DNA of 64,000 nt from Tetracladium setigerum (taxonomy: Eukaryota > Ascomycota > Leotiomycetes > Helotiales), in the NCBI GenBank assembly GCA_031472005.1, contig PZJY01000009.1:1240001-1304000 (forward strand). The letters are read 5' to 3'. Positions 21,325 through 33,144 of the stretch are shown here, in pieces (within the stretch, counting starts at the first letter, position 1; each line of letters starts with the position of its first letter). The position numbers and the translations under genes are program-made. A model generated the notes under the pieces. The model did not search any database. It saw only the letters and a list, made by a program, of their open reading frames with translations, and was not told where the DNA came from.

Positions 21325-23880
21325 AGTAACGAGGTTGGAAAAGCTAGGCGAAGTGAACAGTGATCCGTCACTTCTCTGAACTAGCAGAAACCTCAGCTAT
21401 TTATATTCTCAAAAAGCTTCTGTCACGCGAGGGATTTCCAAATCCGCAACAGCACCTTGGACAGAGTCGAGCAGTATTCTTCGAAGCCACTTGTCTTGGC
21501 GACGGAAAGCAATTCAGCCATGTTTCTCATGCATGCAGCTGAGGAAAAATGCAGTCCGAAAACGTTGCAAGTTTACCCCGGATTTTTGATGGAAGCCAAG
21601 CTACAGAGGCTAAAGCAAGGCTTGGACTTCGGCTGTTGAATTGCGGAACAATTTGAAATCTTGTCTAGATCCTTCCCATCTGCATACACTGCACAACATT
21701 CCACAAGTCGTTATTAGCCGGTATCTCAAAGCGGCTGGTATTTAGGGAAATCATCCACGAAGATCGAAGGCCATAGACAAGCCAGAGGTTGTCTTTCGGG
21801 GATTCTAACGCAAAATCCAAATACTGTTGAGAGGACTTTCGGGCCTTCTAAGCCTTTGACTTGAAAACTCCAAATGTCACTGACCGTGCCTTCCTCTATT
21901 GTTGCAGCTGAGATGCCCTGTGTGACCTAGCACAATCTCCAACATTTCTGAATAGCTTTAAACGAGTGTTACATCCAATCTATCCCACCGGCTTGAAATG
22001 GACAGCGCATATCTTTTTCTTTGCCCAGATTCATCGCACTTGCAAAACAAAAACCAATTTGTTTCCTAAATAGGGTATACATGATGTACTGTACCAAGTT
22101 AATATGCGGATGCAGCTTGCAAGGCAATATAGCGTTGGTGTAATTGACCATTGGCCTCTATATCAGCCGGCCAGCCACAAGAGGAGTAGCTTTCGTGGAC
22201 ATGGAGATTAAAAACAGAATCGAATTGGCCCAATTTCGATGAGTCTAGCCGCGATGGTGACCAGGTTCGCTTGTTTGGCCCAAAAGGGTAAACGCATTTG
22301 ATCAAGTGGTCCAACGAAAGGACCGAGAGTGTCGACGATGGAGATGCAGCGCATTGTTTCGGAACACTATACAATACAACCTGAGCACAAAGTTTCTATA
22401 TCGTTTAGATGAGATTTGTACTCTTCGTAGCTTTTGTATGCCTTGGCAGTGATAAGTACATTTGATGGCTTTTCCAGGTCGGCGACCTTCATATGGAAAT
22501 TGGATTCAGGTTCCGTTCATTTGTACTTTCGCTCGCCTTATTCATCAGTTGTTGTGGGATTCGAAGAACTCGGATATTGTAGAGCATGCATATTTCAAGC
22601 CGTTCGGTCAGAATTCAGCGTCAACCTCGGAAAGAGTAGGAGAGTTGAAAAGCCACGGCGGTACTCCGCAGTCATTCAGCAGGACTCGAGAGAAAATCTG
22701 ATGCGCTTCATTCGATTGCTGGAATTTATCTTATTTATTTTCCTTGCCAACAAAGCTGAAAATTTTGCGGAGTCTGGTGACTATGAATTGAGATTTTGCT
22801 GGAGATGTGATATCTTCCGTGGTTGTGTGTTGGTGAGAGACAAGAGGGATTGAGTGCGTCGCAAATCCCTCATATGAGAGGGCAGATTGATTGCCTCTGA
22901 CGGTAAAGGGAATCGCCATTCGATTGATTTACTCGAACGCACAACGAGGGAAGGTTCTGAGGGGTGCAGTTCTGTCAAGAATCGAATAAAGATAATTGCC
23001 GAAGTACAAACGCTACTTTTTGAAGACTAGACTTGGAATATTAGTTTCCGTTCCCTGGAGAAAAGAGTGCATCTTACCTAGCTATTGCTTCGAAATGATC
23101 ACCAAACTGCCACGAGACTCTAACCACTTTCGTACAGGGGCTGGCACAATTGGCTTCGCTTGAAGTAAGATCTTACAACTGGAGAATAGCGCTTAGTACA
23201 AGCACACAGTTTTTGGGTATGACTTGAACTGCAAAGCTCTTCCTGTTTTTTCGTGGCATCGTTTCGTTATCGAGTTACTAGAAATCCAAAAATCTTGTTG
23301 TGACGTACAGAAGTTAAAATCCAAGATCGCAGGGAATGGCACCCTTTTATTGACTCCTTTACGCCATATGGAGCGCAGATTGCAAATCGCGAGAAAATGC
23401 GAGGGCCATTCATCCGCTCCCCTCCCCTCCAGAATTGAATACGGGCAGATGAGTAAGTCAGACCTTCTGCTACTCGCTGCAAGCTCCCCTCTCACCTCTA
23501 TCCTCTCAGAGGTGAGAGGAGGCTAGGGGGACACCGCCGACCTTTGATCACGGTCACTCAAGTCCCCGAGCTTTTTTACACCTCAGCATAGAGCTCGGCA
23601 AGCCGCCAAGTCCTCAAGCCTCTTCCAACTCACCTCAAAAAGGATGCGATTTCTATGACGGCTAATACTGCTATTGACAGTCGATCATCTTGACTAATAG
23701 ATAATAGCGCCATTTGGAAGTCAAATGCTCAAGACCATATTGGCTTCACCATTCAAGATTGGCAAGGGATCAAAGACCAGAACTCTGCCGAGATAGGAAT
23801 GTACCTCACCTTGAGGGATCCCTTTCGAAGTTACGCAAGACATCAAAGTTGCATTCCGACAAATTCAAGATGCCGCTAAC
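21325..23880. other. 2.5-kb region without a supported gene
   Basis: The first few hundred bases are presumably the promoter of the cysteine-repeat gene. Frames near 22434-22853 and 23193-23526 have no recognisable domain and conflict with each other. A 12-bp perfect inverted repeat lies at 23488-23519. Confidence 0.45.
23488..23519. repeat. Perfect 12-bp inverted repeat
   Basis: Arms cctctcacctct (23488-23499) and agaggtgagagg (23508-23519) flank an 8-base loop. It lies in a gene-free stretch and could form a stable hairpin. No function can be assigned. Confidence 0.6.
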
Positions 23881-24333
23881 ATGATGAATGTTTACTACCT
23901 TGAGACAGAGTTCGATGGAGACGTCCGCATCGAAATCGCTAATTTTGACGCTAGAGGGGACATAGTACTCAACACATCCCTTGACTATGGAGCACCTATT
24001 GCCGTTGACAGTTCTGAAATATTAGACTTTGAGACCTTTTGGAATATCAAAACATCGAAATATCGAAATGTCGAAATATCGAATGGACAGATTCAAAACT
24101 CAATGACTCCCACTGACATCGGCAGAACGCTAGAAAGAATCGGCATGAACGAGTCGTTCTTCTTATTGGAGTGGCCGAGCACATATTGCGACTATTATAA
24201 ACTTCGAAACCTGCTGTCATTGACGGAATCAATCATGTTATTCAGGATCATGGAGATCTTTCAGAAAGAGATTTTTGCCCCGGTCACTTACCAACAAGGC
24301 CGAAGTCTTGGGTGGTTAAAGCAATCCTTTTAA
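23881..24333 (+). pseudogene. Probable remnant of a DEDD-exonuclease-like gene
   Basis: Open frame of 150 residues from ATG ATG. The order of its motifs recalls fungal RNase-T/DEDD-exonuclease-like proteins. Near the N terminus, YYLETEF sits where a DTEF acidic motif is expected, then ANFDARGDIVLNTSLDYG. A later TPTDIGRTLERIGMNESF is followed by LLEWPSTYCDYYKLRNLL, resembling the second helix and acidic motif. The first catalytic Asp is replaced (LETE), and the frame ends soon after the second motif, so it looks truncated or decayed. A short in-frame run of cgaaatat repeats lies at about 24054-24080. It could also be an unrelated orphan gene. Confidence 0.35.
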
Positions 24334-24812
24334 TCTGTGCAAGTCTGTCAACGACATGGCACTGGAACTCAACTTGCTGTTGTGCACTGAGGGGATGGGG
24401 ATTTACCTGTTAATCCACAACTGCTTGTAATTCCTACATGTCAAGGACGTTGAGTGTTGCCACTCTTCCTGGGCCAGTCCGAAAGCCTCACTGAATCATT
24501 GAATCGGCAGTAGCGACCGACGGATATTATGTCTGTTTTTAATATGGATGGTAGAAGGATTAGAACAATGTATTTGCTTTAACAAGCTATCTAGCTGGCT
24601 ACTGGACAATGAGCCACAAAATCAGAACAGTCTCGCTCGTTTATTTCGGATAGACTGACCTCATTGACAAGATATAATTATGTTCGCGATTATCTCGGCC
24701 CTCCAACTGTTTCTTTCTAGAAGGGCTATCCGCGGCTCCAACCCACATCGGCTCAAGAAAGAGTCTTGCAAGCATCAACCAACTCCAAATATTATCAAGA
24801 TGTCCCACTCCT
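24334..24812. other. Spacer without a supported gene
   Basis: About 480 bp with no coding signal; the right part is likely the 3' UTR of the small gene on the minus strand. Confidence 0.4.
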
Positions 24813-25223
24813 TCATGCCTTCCCCTCAAGCGCCTCCTTCGCCCTCACAGCTGCCAATCTAGCCTGGTTCCGCTTCCCAAGAATACGTAGCGTGCCTTTC
24901 TGTTCCATCTCCGTCATCTCATTCCAATTTGTGATTCTACCCAGAGATCCGTCCACATTCACAACCATCGGCCCGAGATGATCTAGTTTGATCGTGGTAT
25001 TGCCATTACTCATATCCAGTTGCGTAGTTTGGTTGTGAGGTACTTCGGGAAGTGCAAGGGTTTCTTTCTTGGTTGTCGCATCGTTGGATGACGCGTCTTC
25101 TGGGACTGTGTTGGAGAAGGCGGTACTACTCATTGTGAAATTTCGACGTGTTCTCGGGGAGATTGCGGGTTGTAGAGACTGTGTTCTGCGAGTCACTGAT
25201 CGTAAGAGGAGTCGGGAATACAT
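24813..25223 (-). CDS. Small conserved fungal protein, probably mitochondrial
   Basis: Single exon of 136 residues with an ATG start. The N terminus (MYSRLLLRSVTRRTQ...) is rich in Arg, Ser and Thr with few acidic residues, typical of a mitochondrial presequence. The C-terminal half contains LDHLGPMVVNVDGSLGRI, NWNEMTEMEQKGTL and RILGKRNQARL, segments I associate with a widespread uncharacterised fungal protein. No TM segment is visible. The molecular function is unknown. A second in-frame ATG (MSSTAFSN) lies about 30 codons in and could give an untargeted form. Confidence 0.75.
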   Translation of the reverse strand: MYSRLLLRSVTRRTQSLQPAISPRTRRNFTMSSTAFSNTVPEDASSNDATTKKETLALPEVPHNQTTQLDMSNGNTTIKLDHLGPMVVNVDGSLGRITNWNEMTEMEQKGTLRILGKRNQARLAAVRAKEALEGKA

Positions 25224-25452
25224 ATGGAAGGCGACGAAGATTATTTGGGAGCTGGCCGATGAAGTAGTAGAATCAGAGACTAGGGACGTGGCAGAAACCG
25301 TGATGCAGAGAGGGCGGTGTGCAACCCCGTAGTGCCAAGCTCAGGGACGTTGACATTCGTTCGACTTCAGCCTCGACCTTTCGCAACAATATCAATATCT
25401 GTTGATTTTTCTGATGAAAATGCCCATGGGCTGACGACCTTCATTACTTGCT

Positions 25453-25839
25453 ATGACTGCCTCTGACATATCCTATAAATCAGGAAAATACACTAAGCAA
25501 CTAACTGACCATTGTGTTCAGGTACAGTTGCTGCCCGAATGTTCATTTCTCGTCAAGCCTACAAGTGGAGGGAGGGGTCGCCACATGAAAGCTATCCAGC
25601 CGAATCTATATATGGTGAATCGCAGATACAATGAGAAAGTGGTACAATTCGATTCTAAGGGAATTTCTCTTCATGTTGAGAGTTCCCAGAACTTCATAAG
25701 CCGGCTGGCTCCCTTCCTTCTCTCCCGCCTCAAGAACCCAGTGCAACAAAATGAAGTGAGCCAACTAACTGCCTTCGAAAAATACCTGGCCATTCGAATT
25801 TCAAGAGAATCTGCAGATTGGCTTTCTAAGCACATATGA
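25453..25839 (+). CDS. Orphan ORF of 128 residues
   Basis: ATG-started open frame with no recognised family, signal peptide or TM segment, and unremarkable composition. It lies alone between two better-supported genes. It may be a real orphan or chance; there is no splicing or motif evidence either way. Confidence 0.2.
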   Translation: MTASDISYKSGKYTKQLTDHCVQVQLLPECSFLVKPTSGGRGRHMKAIQPNLYMVNRRYNEKVVQFDSKGISLHVESSQNFISRLAPFLLSRLKNPVQQNEVSQLTAFEKYLAIRISRESADWLSKHI

Positions 25840-26511
25840 GAAGTTTAAATGTATGAGGGGTACTCCGTAAGGGGAGTTTCTTCAAAAGGAGGGGTGATGA
25901 GAATTAGAGTTAGATCGGTGATAATATGAGACCAGAAAGTTGCATCGGTGATAGTGGAGTGGGACTACCCCGGCATTTGAGCGATTCCGTAGAATGAAGA
26001 GTCATACTGCGATGGAAAGAATCGCGAAGGAATATATCTTGAGAAAGATCGTGTCCCTTGCAGAAGGGTTTAAGTTTAATTCCGTCGTTGATCTCCGTGC
26101 CATTTCTCACATGAAATCAAAGATTATTGCAATGCCCCCAATTCTCACAATCACCATTATCTCCGATAATTCTATTAATGTATCAACTATCGCTGCAATC
26201 ACATACACATGATGGCCAATGGAGGCCTCCTCCAAACGAAGAGGGGAAGATGGAGAGCCACTCGATCAGCGTCATTTCAGCCCATGATGTATTTGACAAA
26301 GAATGTTTCGATGACACTGCATTTTCTGCAACCAACATATTCCAAAAGTAGAATAAGCCCAATACTAGCAAAAGGGATCAGTATCTATCTACCTACCTAG
26401 ACACTATCTATATAAGGAGCCCGGTAGGTCTTTCCGCTAACCTTTCTCAACACAACGCTCGATCAAGCACCTTCTCCTGACAACTCCACGATCCAAACAT
26501 TTGCATACAGA
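25840..26511. other. Promoter-side spacer before the alcohol dehydrogenase gene
   Basis: Nothing coding is supported. A pyrimidine-rich stretch immediately before the dehydrogenase ATG (about 26430-26500) looks like its core promoter and 5' UTR. Confidence 0.35.
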
Positions 26512-27655
26512 ATGACTTCACTTCCAAAAACCTACAAAGCTGCCTCCTTTCAAGGGCTGGCGAGAAATTGACTCTCAAGGATGTTGAATTGAAGCTTCCT
26601 TCGGCGGGGGAAGTTCTTGTCAAGGTCCTAGCCACCGGAATTTGTTTGTGAGTGGCATATATTGCACGAATCACCGACTAACAATTGCTGACTCCGCATT
26701 TCTGTGCAGCTCTGATGCCGGCGTGCAATCCGGAGAGTTCGGAAATGGGTTTCCAATTGTCCCTGGTCACGAAACCATTGGCGAAATTGTAGCTGTACCA
26801 GATGGAGAGAAGCGATGGAAGGTAGGAGCGAGAGTAGGAGCACCTTGGCATGGAGGGCGTAAGTCAAATCTTCCCTTGGATCAGCCAATGCACAAAATCT
26901 AACGAATTGAATCCACAGACGATGGAGTTTGCAAACAATGCAACCGAGGCCAATTCCAAATGTGTAAAAACGCCGCTGTCAACGGCGTCAGTCGAGACGG
27001 AGGGTACGCAGAATATGTTCTCCTACGAACTGAAGCCGTAGTCAGCGTTCCAAAGGATGTCGACCCAGTCGAATATGCACCGATTCTCTGTGCCGGCATC
27101 ACTGTCTTCAATTCGATCCGAAAGCAAAATATCACACCCGGCGATATTGTTGCCGTCCAAGGTCTTGGAGGACTGGGTCATTTGGCCGTTCAGTACGCGA
27201 ACAAGATGGGCTACAGGGTCGTTGCGCTCAGCTCTAGCGAAAGCAAGAGAGATTTCGCTACAAAACTTGGTGCACACGAGTACATTGATTCCTCCAAGGT
27301 TGATGCGGCCCAGAAGTTGCAAGAGCTAGGAGGCGCCGCGCTCATTGTGTGCACTGCTCCATCTGCAAAAATTATCGGTCCGTTGACAGCTGGTCTGGAG
27401 CCTGGTGGAAAACTCTTGGTTCTTTCTCCCTGTGGACCTATCGAGGTCAATAGTGTGGATTTGATCATGAAGGCTGTTTCGGTCTGTGGATTCCCCAGTG
27501 GCCATGCTCTCGACAGCGAGGAGGCAATTGCCTTTACCCAACTTCATGGTATCAGGTGTATGGTGGAGAAGTTTCCTCTCAAGGATGTCCAGAAAGCCTT
27601 TGATCATATGATTAATGGGAAGGTTAGATTCCGAAGCGTTTTGGTTATGGAATAG
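26512..27655 (+). CDS. Zinc-type alcohol dehydrogenase (apparent frameshift in exon 1)
   Basis: Medium-chain, NAD(P)-dependent dehydrogenase of the zinc ADH family. Exons were inferred at 26512-26647, 26710-26858 and 26919-27655; 340 residues if the frame is repaired. The order is MTSLPKTYKAASF, the substrate zinc region (GICFSD, GHETIGE), a cysteine cluster in DGVCKQC...FQMC, the Rossmann GLGGLGHLAVQYA motif, and a C-terminal FRSVLVME. The usual His after the first zinc Cys (GICHSD in relatives) is Phe here. In exon 1 the ATG frame runs into TGA after TTTCAAGGGCTGG, while the conserved AGEKLTLKDVELK frame is one base away, so a single base seems missing near 26550. It is either a sequencing error in a homopolymer or an inactivated gene. 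Confidence 0.88.
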
Positions 27656-27764
27656 ACTGAATGGGCAACTTTTGGTCGATCCTGCACCCCCATTAATACT
27701 TCATATGGGAATTTAGTCAACGAGAAAATCCGGCGGGAAAATTCTCTATTTTAATGAAAAGAGC

Positions 27765-28628
27765 CTAACTTGCTGTCCTTTTCTCAATAGCCTGCCTGAC
27801 ATTGTCCCAAACCTCTCCGCCCATGACCTTCGTGCGTCCCCCATGAACTCCAAACTTCCCCACAGCCCTCATCATCCACCAAGGCCTCTTCTTATTATCC
27901 GCAGCTGGGTCTCTCGCGTAGTTAATCAATCCAAACCTCTGTTTGGTCTGGTACAGATCTGTAACCTTCATACGTGTAACCCTTGGCTTTCCAATGAAAT
28001 TCATAGTAGTGACGTCGATTTCCGCGTCTTTTGGAAGGTTTTTGGAGTACCGGATGAGGAGATCACGCGAGTTTCGCGCGAATACTGGTAGGCGAAGGTG
28101 GATGTAATTCACGAAGGGACTGGTTATATAGGCCACTGAGAGCAGAGGAATTATTCCAGAGACGAGGACTAGGAATGTATGTTAGAATATGTGACTAAGG
28201 ATTGGAAGTCGAGGGATAAGACTGAGTCTCTGCCTCGTGGTAATCTCGTACCTGCTGGAGCAATCCATAATGGCTGATCTTCGGCAAAGAAATGTGTTGG
28301 CGCAACTACCGCGGTAAAGAACGTGAAAATGAAGATGGTGGTAACCTTCAGACAACCAAGAAAAACAGTTCGAGTGGTTCCGGCGTGGAATATGATCAAT
28401 CTTTCTGGAAATACTATTGTGAAGTGTCAGAACTTGCAAGGTGTGTTTCAAAACGAGGGCAAGGTGCCTACCGAACTTCTTGCTTGTTGTTTTGACTGTT
28501 GCTGGAGCAGTGGCGCTGCTTCGATACGACCGTACAATGCTATTAAATGATGTCTGTCGAGGGATGCTCAAGATTCGAGAGGAATTTAGAGAGTGCGGTC
28601 TCAATGTACGTGGTCTGAGAAGCATCAT
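27765..28628 (-). CDS. Two-TM mitochondrial-type membrane protein
   Basis: Exons were inferred at 28628-28472, 28404-28252 and 28168-27765, giving 237 residues. The N terminus (MMLLRPRTLRPHSLNS...) is Arg/Ser/Thr-rich without acidic residues, as in mitochondrial presequences. Two hydrophobic segments follow: around FLGCLKVTTIFIFTFFTAVV and around VSGIIPLLSVAYITSPFV. The C-terminal domain contains HLRLPVFARNSRDLLIRY, MNFIGKPRVTRMKV and GGEVWDNVRQAI. This layout resembles fungal inner-membrane proteins of the TMEM70/TMEM186/TMEM223 type, but I cannot separate these families by eye. The first donor is GTAGGC, the others standard. Confidence 0.78.
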
Positions 28629-30767
28629 GTCGACTTCACAGCCTTCGAGAATTTTCAGGGAGAGGGAAATAGTGAAGCAGGTTTGATCTCAAAGTGCAAC
28701 CTTCTTCAATAAGAATCTATCCCATTGTATGCCACTCGGAGGGATGTACAGAAAGTGGATTGACTGTAAGAGCTGTCCGGCCCTTGATGCTGTGGATTCA
28801 CTGAGAGTTGAAGTTGTGTTGAAAGGGGAAAATCCCAATTGCACGGGTGTGTCTTAGCAAAAGTCATGTCGAGATTTAGCACTGCCATTTTCACTAGGCG
28901 TGGTTGTCAGCATCTGCACAACATATTTTCCAGGCTTCACCCCGCTAGAAGATTGATGTGTTATTAGCAACGGCTAAAACCACGACCTTGGCAGTCGCGT
29001 CTCAACACAATCTTTTAATTTGTGCCACATTCTAGGTACCAGGAGAACAACAATTACACAACTCATCGCGGTCGATATGGGTCTATTGTGAGGCAATTCT
29101 CGCATGACACTACTAATCAAGGCACTGCCAGTTTGGTGTTGTTGACGAATGGGGTGTCATGCATTAAAGATTTGGAAGATTCACATTCACAATCAAAACC
29201 TCAATGGTAGAAGGTCAACGCAGTATTATATTTTGCAATGCTCAGAGCAAGTGCTAGATAAATAAAACAGATCGGATCCGCCTCAGTCCCTGGAACTGCT
29301 AGGAACACTTGCAGAATCATCAATTGATCACCAATCCCTATTTCCACGACTATTGTATGTAGCATCCTCCCAAGACCTAATAACCCCACCATCTCCAAGT
29401 CTGGATCCGAATAACCAATTCTGGACTTAGAGAGAATCAGAAACTCTCAAGTCGATCAAAACCTCTTCTCATACGACCAACACCACAAATCAAGTCCTGG
29501 GATCTGGTGACCTTGGTCTTCTTTTCATAAGGTGAATTGTAACCATTGGCGCAGGGAAATCCACCAGGACAGCCAGACATAGGTAATGGAGCATATATTG
29601 GCTTGAGGTAGCGAATACCATCATTTTGGCAGCAATTATTGTACTCTATCACAATGAGGATCGAGGACCACTTCAAAACTCGCTATGGCAATCAAGAAAG
29701 CGTTTTCTGCAACAATATGCCTTTCGAACCCAACTGGAAGGGCAATTACACACCATTCTTGCAATATTCACAGAAATGAAATTTGCCTAGACATACTTGA
29801 GGTGATGAGTTGTGATGGCTGCTCAGCTGCTCGCAAGAGTGGACTTGGCTGGGTTGGCGAGTAAGATTTCGACATTTCGTCATTTCGCTCTACTCTACAC
29901 TCTAGAGTACCCTTACCTGCTCCGGAATATAATGTCGTAAATAAATTGTCAAAATGGAGTCCGGGGCACTTTACCTGTGTTGGGATGAACGTGGATGCTA
30001 ACTTTATTAGTCATCTAACCTTGTCAGGTTGGGCTACCACTTGCAATCAGTCTGGCAATTTCAACTTTCTAGAACTCGTCAAAATAGCAACCTATTTGCA
30101 AAGAGCTATCTAATTCCTGCGCCGCTTGATTACTGAATACTGAATGTGAAAATGAAAGATAGGTGAGTTCGGAGTTGGTATACTTCCCCGTTCTCCTGGT
30201 TGGTGGACCCCCTGCCCTTACGTAACACCATACATTCAGAACTTGGGCCAACATGCGAATTTCTACCATGCCATGGTGGACAAAAAGAAGCAGCATAAAA
30301 GTAATGACTGTAGATAATTGATTGCAATATCTAAGAAAGGCTTATGCTCTGCTTGTACGTGATGTTTGATTCATGGATGTTGACAAAATGACCACTGTGA
30401 GGTAAGCTTTGGAGACAGGTGAGGTAATTTGTTGATGAAATGCCAAGTAAAATGCTCCTGGCGCGGCTCCGAAACCGAAGCTCTGGTGCAGGACAGCTTT
30501 CGTTTGAGCTCCCCCAGAGCACTTCATTCCACAACAAGACTCCCACAACCACCACGATCCAGCTCAACATCCCTGGCAAGCTAAGGATATCTGGAGTATC
30601 TCTAGACTTGAAGTCGATATCAAGTCCTATCATCGCGGTTTGGATGCCTGCGATGTGTGTGCGTACCAGCCTCGACAGCGACGCGTAATCAGCCTGATCA
30701 AAACCCCAACCTCCCCCTCCTAGAATCAACTTCACAACATCCAAAAACTGCCCACAGAAAGGCCAGG
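28629..30767. other. 2.1-kb intergenic region
   Basis: No gene is supported. Minus-strand frames near 29437-29676 and 30331-30744 look protein-like in parts but begin at TTG and cannot be joined to a sensible start. The right end is the promoter of the KDEL-receptor-like gene. Confidence 0.4.
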
Positions 30768-31978
30768 ATGTATTTCAATGTAAGATGCACCACCAACAAT
30801 TAGATACACACGTTAAACTAAACCTTCCGCTCACAGCCACCTCGAATACTGGGAGACGTCTCTCACACTCTCTCAAAATGCATCCTCATCTATGCCATCC
30901 ACCGCAATCACTCAACGGAAGGCGTGTCACTCATAACCCAGGCGCTCTACTGTCTAGTCTTCATCACACGCTACCTTGATCTCTTCAACAAAGGCGCTAT
31001 ATTATGGAATACCGTTCTCAAAGTCTTCTACATCCTCAGCTCCCTCTACATCCTCTTCTTGATGATGCGTGTATATGCCCGCACAAGGGAAAGGGAGAAG
31101 GCATGGAAATTTGGGGCTGCGTGTCTTTTCGGTAGCGCGATTTTGGCACCGTTTTTGATGCTTATTTTCAGACACAAGAACGGGGATACAAGGAACTGGA
31201 GTTTTAAAGAGGTTGGTTTCCCTTGGATCTTCAAGACATGCGACTAATTGACATGAAACAGGCTCTTTGGATGTTCTCTATAGCCCTCGAATCGACTTGT
31301 ATCCTCCCGCAACTGCTCCTTCTCCGGCAGACAACAGTCCCGACAGTAATCGACTCCTACTACCTACTTACACTGGGATCGTATCGGGCATTTTATATTC
31401 TGAATTGGATATGGAGAACTTCAGATCCTGACGACCAAAAGGTCGACCCCGTTTCAGTTATCTTCGGAGTTATTCAAACCGCATTCTACATCGATTTCGC
31501 ATGGGTATACTACTCTCGCCAACGAGTCAAGCTCCGAAATGGTGGTCTAGTAGATGCAGACGACATGCGCTCAAGCTGGCTTCTCCGCACCATTTTCGGC
31601 AACAAACATGTCATAGGAAGCGTTGACGAAGACGAAGAAAGCGCCCCAGCACTAGGAAGGCACAATGATCACCAGTCCGCTGGCAGAACAACCAGCAATT
31701 CAAAATGGGGATCTAGAGGCATCAGTGTTTCGGCTGATGATGGGGTATTAGAGGGAGAGAGAGCGAGACAAAGAGATTTTGAGGACCAGGAAGAAGGAAT
31801 CGTGGACTCAGGACTGGGAGACGATAACGATCCTGATGCGAAAATGAAAGATCCCGATGAGCTGGCGAGAATTCTGGATGATGACAGTGATGATGGGAGC
31901 GATGATGGAATTCTTAAGCCATCGGGGACAGCGGTGGGCAATGGTGCAGAATGGAGGGAGGGAGGTTCGAGTAAGTAA
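30768..31978 (+). CDS. KDEL-receptor (ERD2) family protein with long acidic tail
   Basis: Seven-TM ER/Golgi receptor family that retrieves HDEL/KDEL-bearing ER proteins. Exons were inferred at 30768-30779, 30837-31211 and 31262-31978, giving 367 residues. The first coding exon is only 12 nt (codes MYFN). Family signatures are LGDVSHTLSKCILIY, CLVFITRYLDLF, LWMFSIALESTCILPQLLLL, YRAFYILNWIWRT and VIQTAFYIDFAWVYY. The canonical receptor is about 210 residues. Here the last 140 or so residues form a hydrophilic tail with many Asp/Glu/Ser/Gly residues (for example DDDSDDGSDDG), so it is an extended paralogue rather than a plain ERD2. It may still bind retrieval signals; ligand preference cannot be read by eye. 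Confidence 0.9.
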
Positions 31979-33144
31979 TTGACGCTCTAGGTCTGTACTA
32001 GTACTCTATGAATCGTTTGTTTTTGAACGGATTGTAAGCAGGAAAGTATGTTGTTTTTATTGATACACTTTCAAACAATTCTCCATCGTTCTTAGCGTGA
32101 TTTTGCTTGGCCCAATTGCTTGTCTGCACTTCATGATACCTTTAATGCAGGCAGTCGACGACCCAGGTTTCGAACACATGGTTGTTGTCTTCATATCAGT
32201 ACTTTTTTGATAAATTGCAAGCAATGGAAGTGGTCGGAGGTACGAATTGGCTTGAAATGAGGCAGTCCCCCGTGAAGCAAGAATAATTGAAAGATAGAAC
32301 GCATCGTCATTCTAGAGTCACAAAGAATTCAAAAATGAAACGAAATTGAGAGAGTGCCTGGGAGAGACGGATTACTAGAAAGTCTTCCTTCGCGCGAATT
32401 TGGCTGTATTTTCAATTCCTTGTCATTTCTTCCTCCCGCCAGCTTCGGCTCCAACATATTTCCTTGCTGTATCCCCATTTATCATAGTATTCTATCATTT
32501 CAACTTTCATTTCCTGATAAGTTAATAAGCAATCATATTTCAACAAAAAAATCAGTATGCTTAACGCAATTTGTGATCTGCCTCATTCATCGCCCATATC
32601 TAGGATGCAAGTAAGATCTCACGTTTCTTATGATTTCGCATTTCGAAACCGATCCTGAATAACAAGAATTTTCCTTCGTCCCTATTCTAGCCTTGCATAA
32701 GGGTCAAGCAAAAAATGGCCAATGTTCATCACAGGTAAATTGTAGACATAACGGATGCAAAAATTTACTACTTTCCAATCTAGGCTAGGGTCGGGTGCAA
32801 TCAAGCTTCGACGATCGTCAAAGACTAGCTACTGTGGACTAGGTACCCAATTGAATCCCCAATTTTCTACCCATTCTCAGTGACCACACAACTTAACTTA
32901 ACCTTGCTGATCCAATGAAACCCATAAGAACATTCCTTAGACCCATTGACTCCTGAATATCCTCACATGCTTACGCGTGTCCCAAACGACACTACTGTAC
33001 TAGGCCGATGTGCCAAGCCATATCTAGTTAAGCTTACATTTCCACGAACTCAAAGGGTAACCACAGACAACCCATGACGGAAAGCACCACAACCACAATC
33101 TCGTATTCCATTTCGCACGATGTCTCCCCATCACCAAACCCGTC
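31979..33144. other. Intergenic region
   Basis: About 1.2 kb with no supported gene; only short frames and AT-rich stretches. Confidence 0.45.

Noticed and set aside
29437..29676. Small Cys/Gly-containing minus-strand frame
   Set aside because: It looks slightly like a short secreted peptide, but there is no ATG or signal peptide in frame and no convincing splice to one.
30331..30744. 137-codon minus-strand frame with a hydrophobic segment, overlapping the KDEL-receptor promoter
   Set aside because: It starts at TTG with a stop just upstream and has no acceptable 5' exon. It also overlaps the first exon region of a well-supported gene on the other strand.
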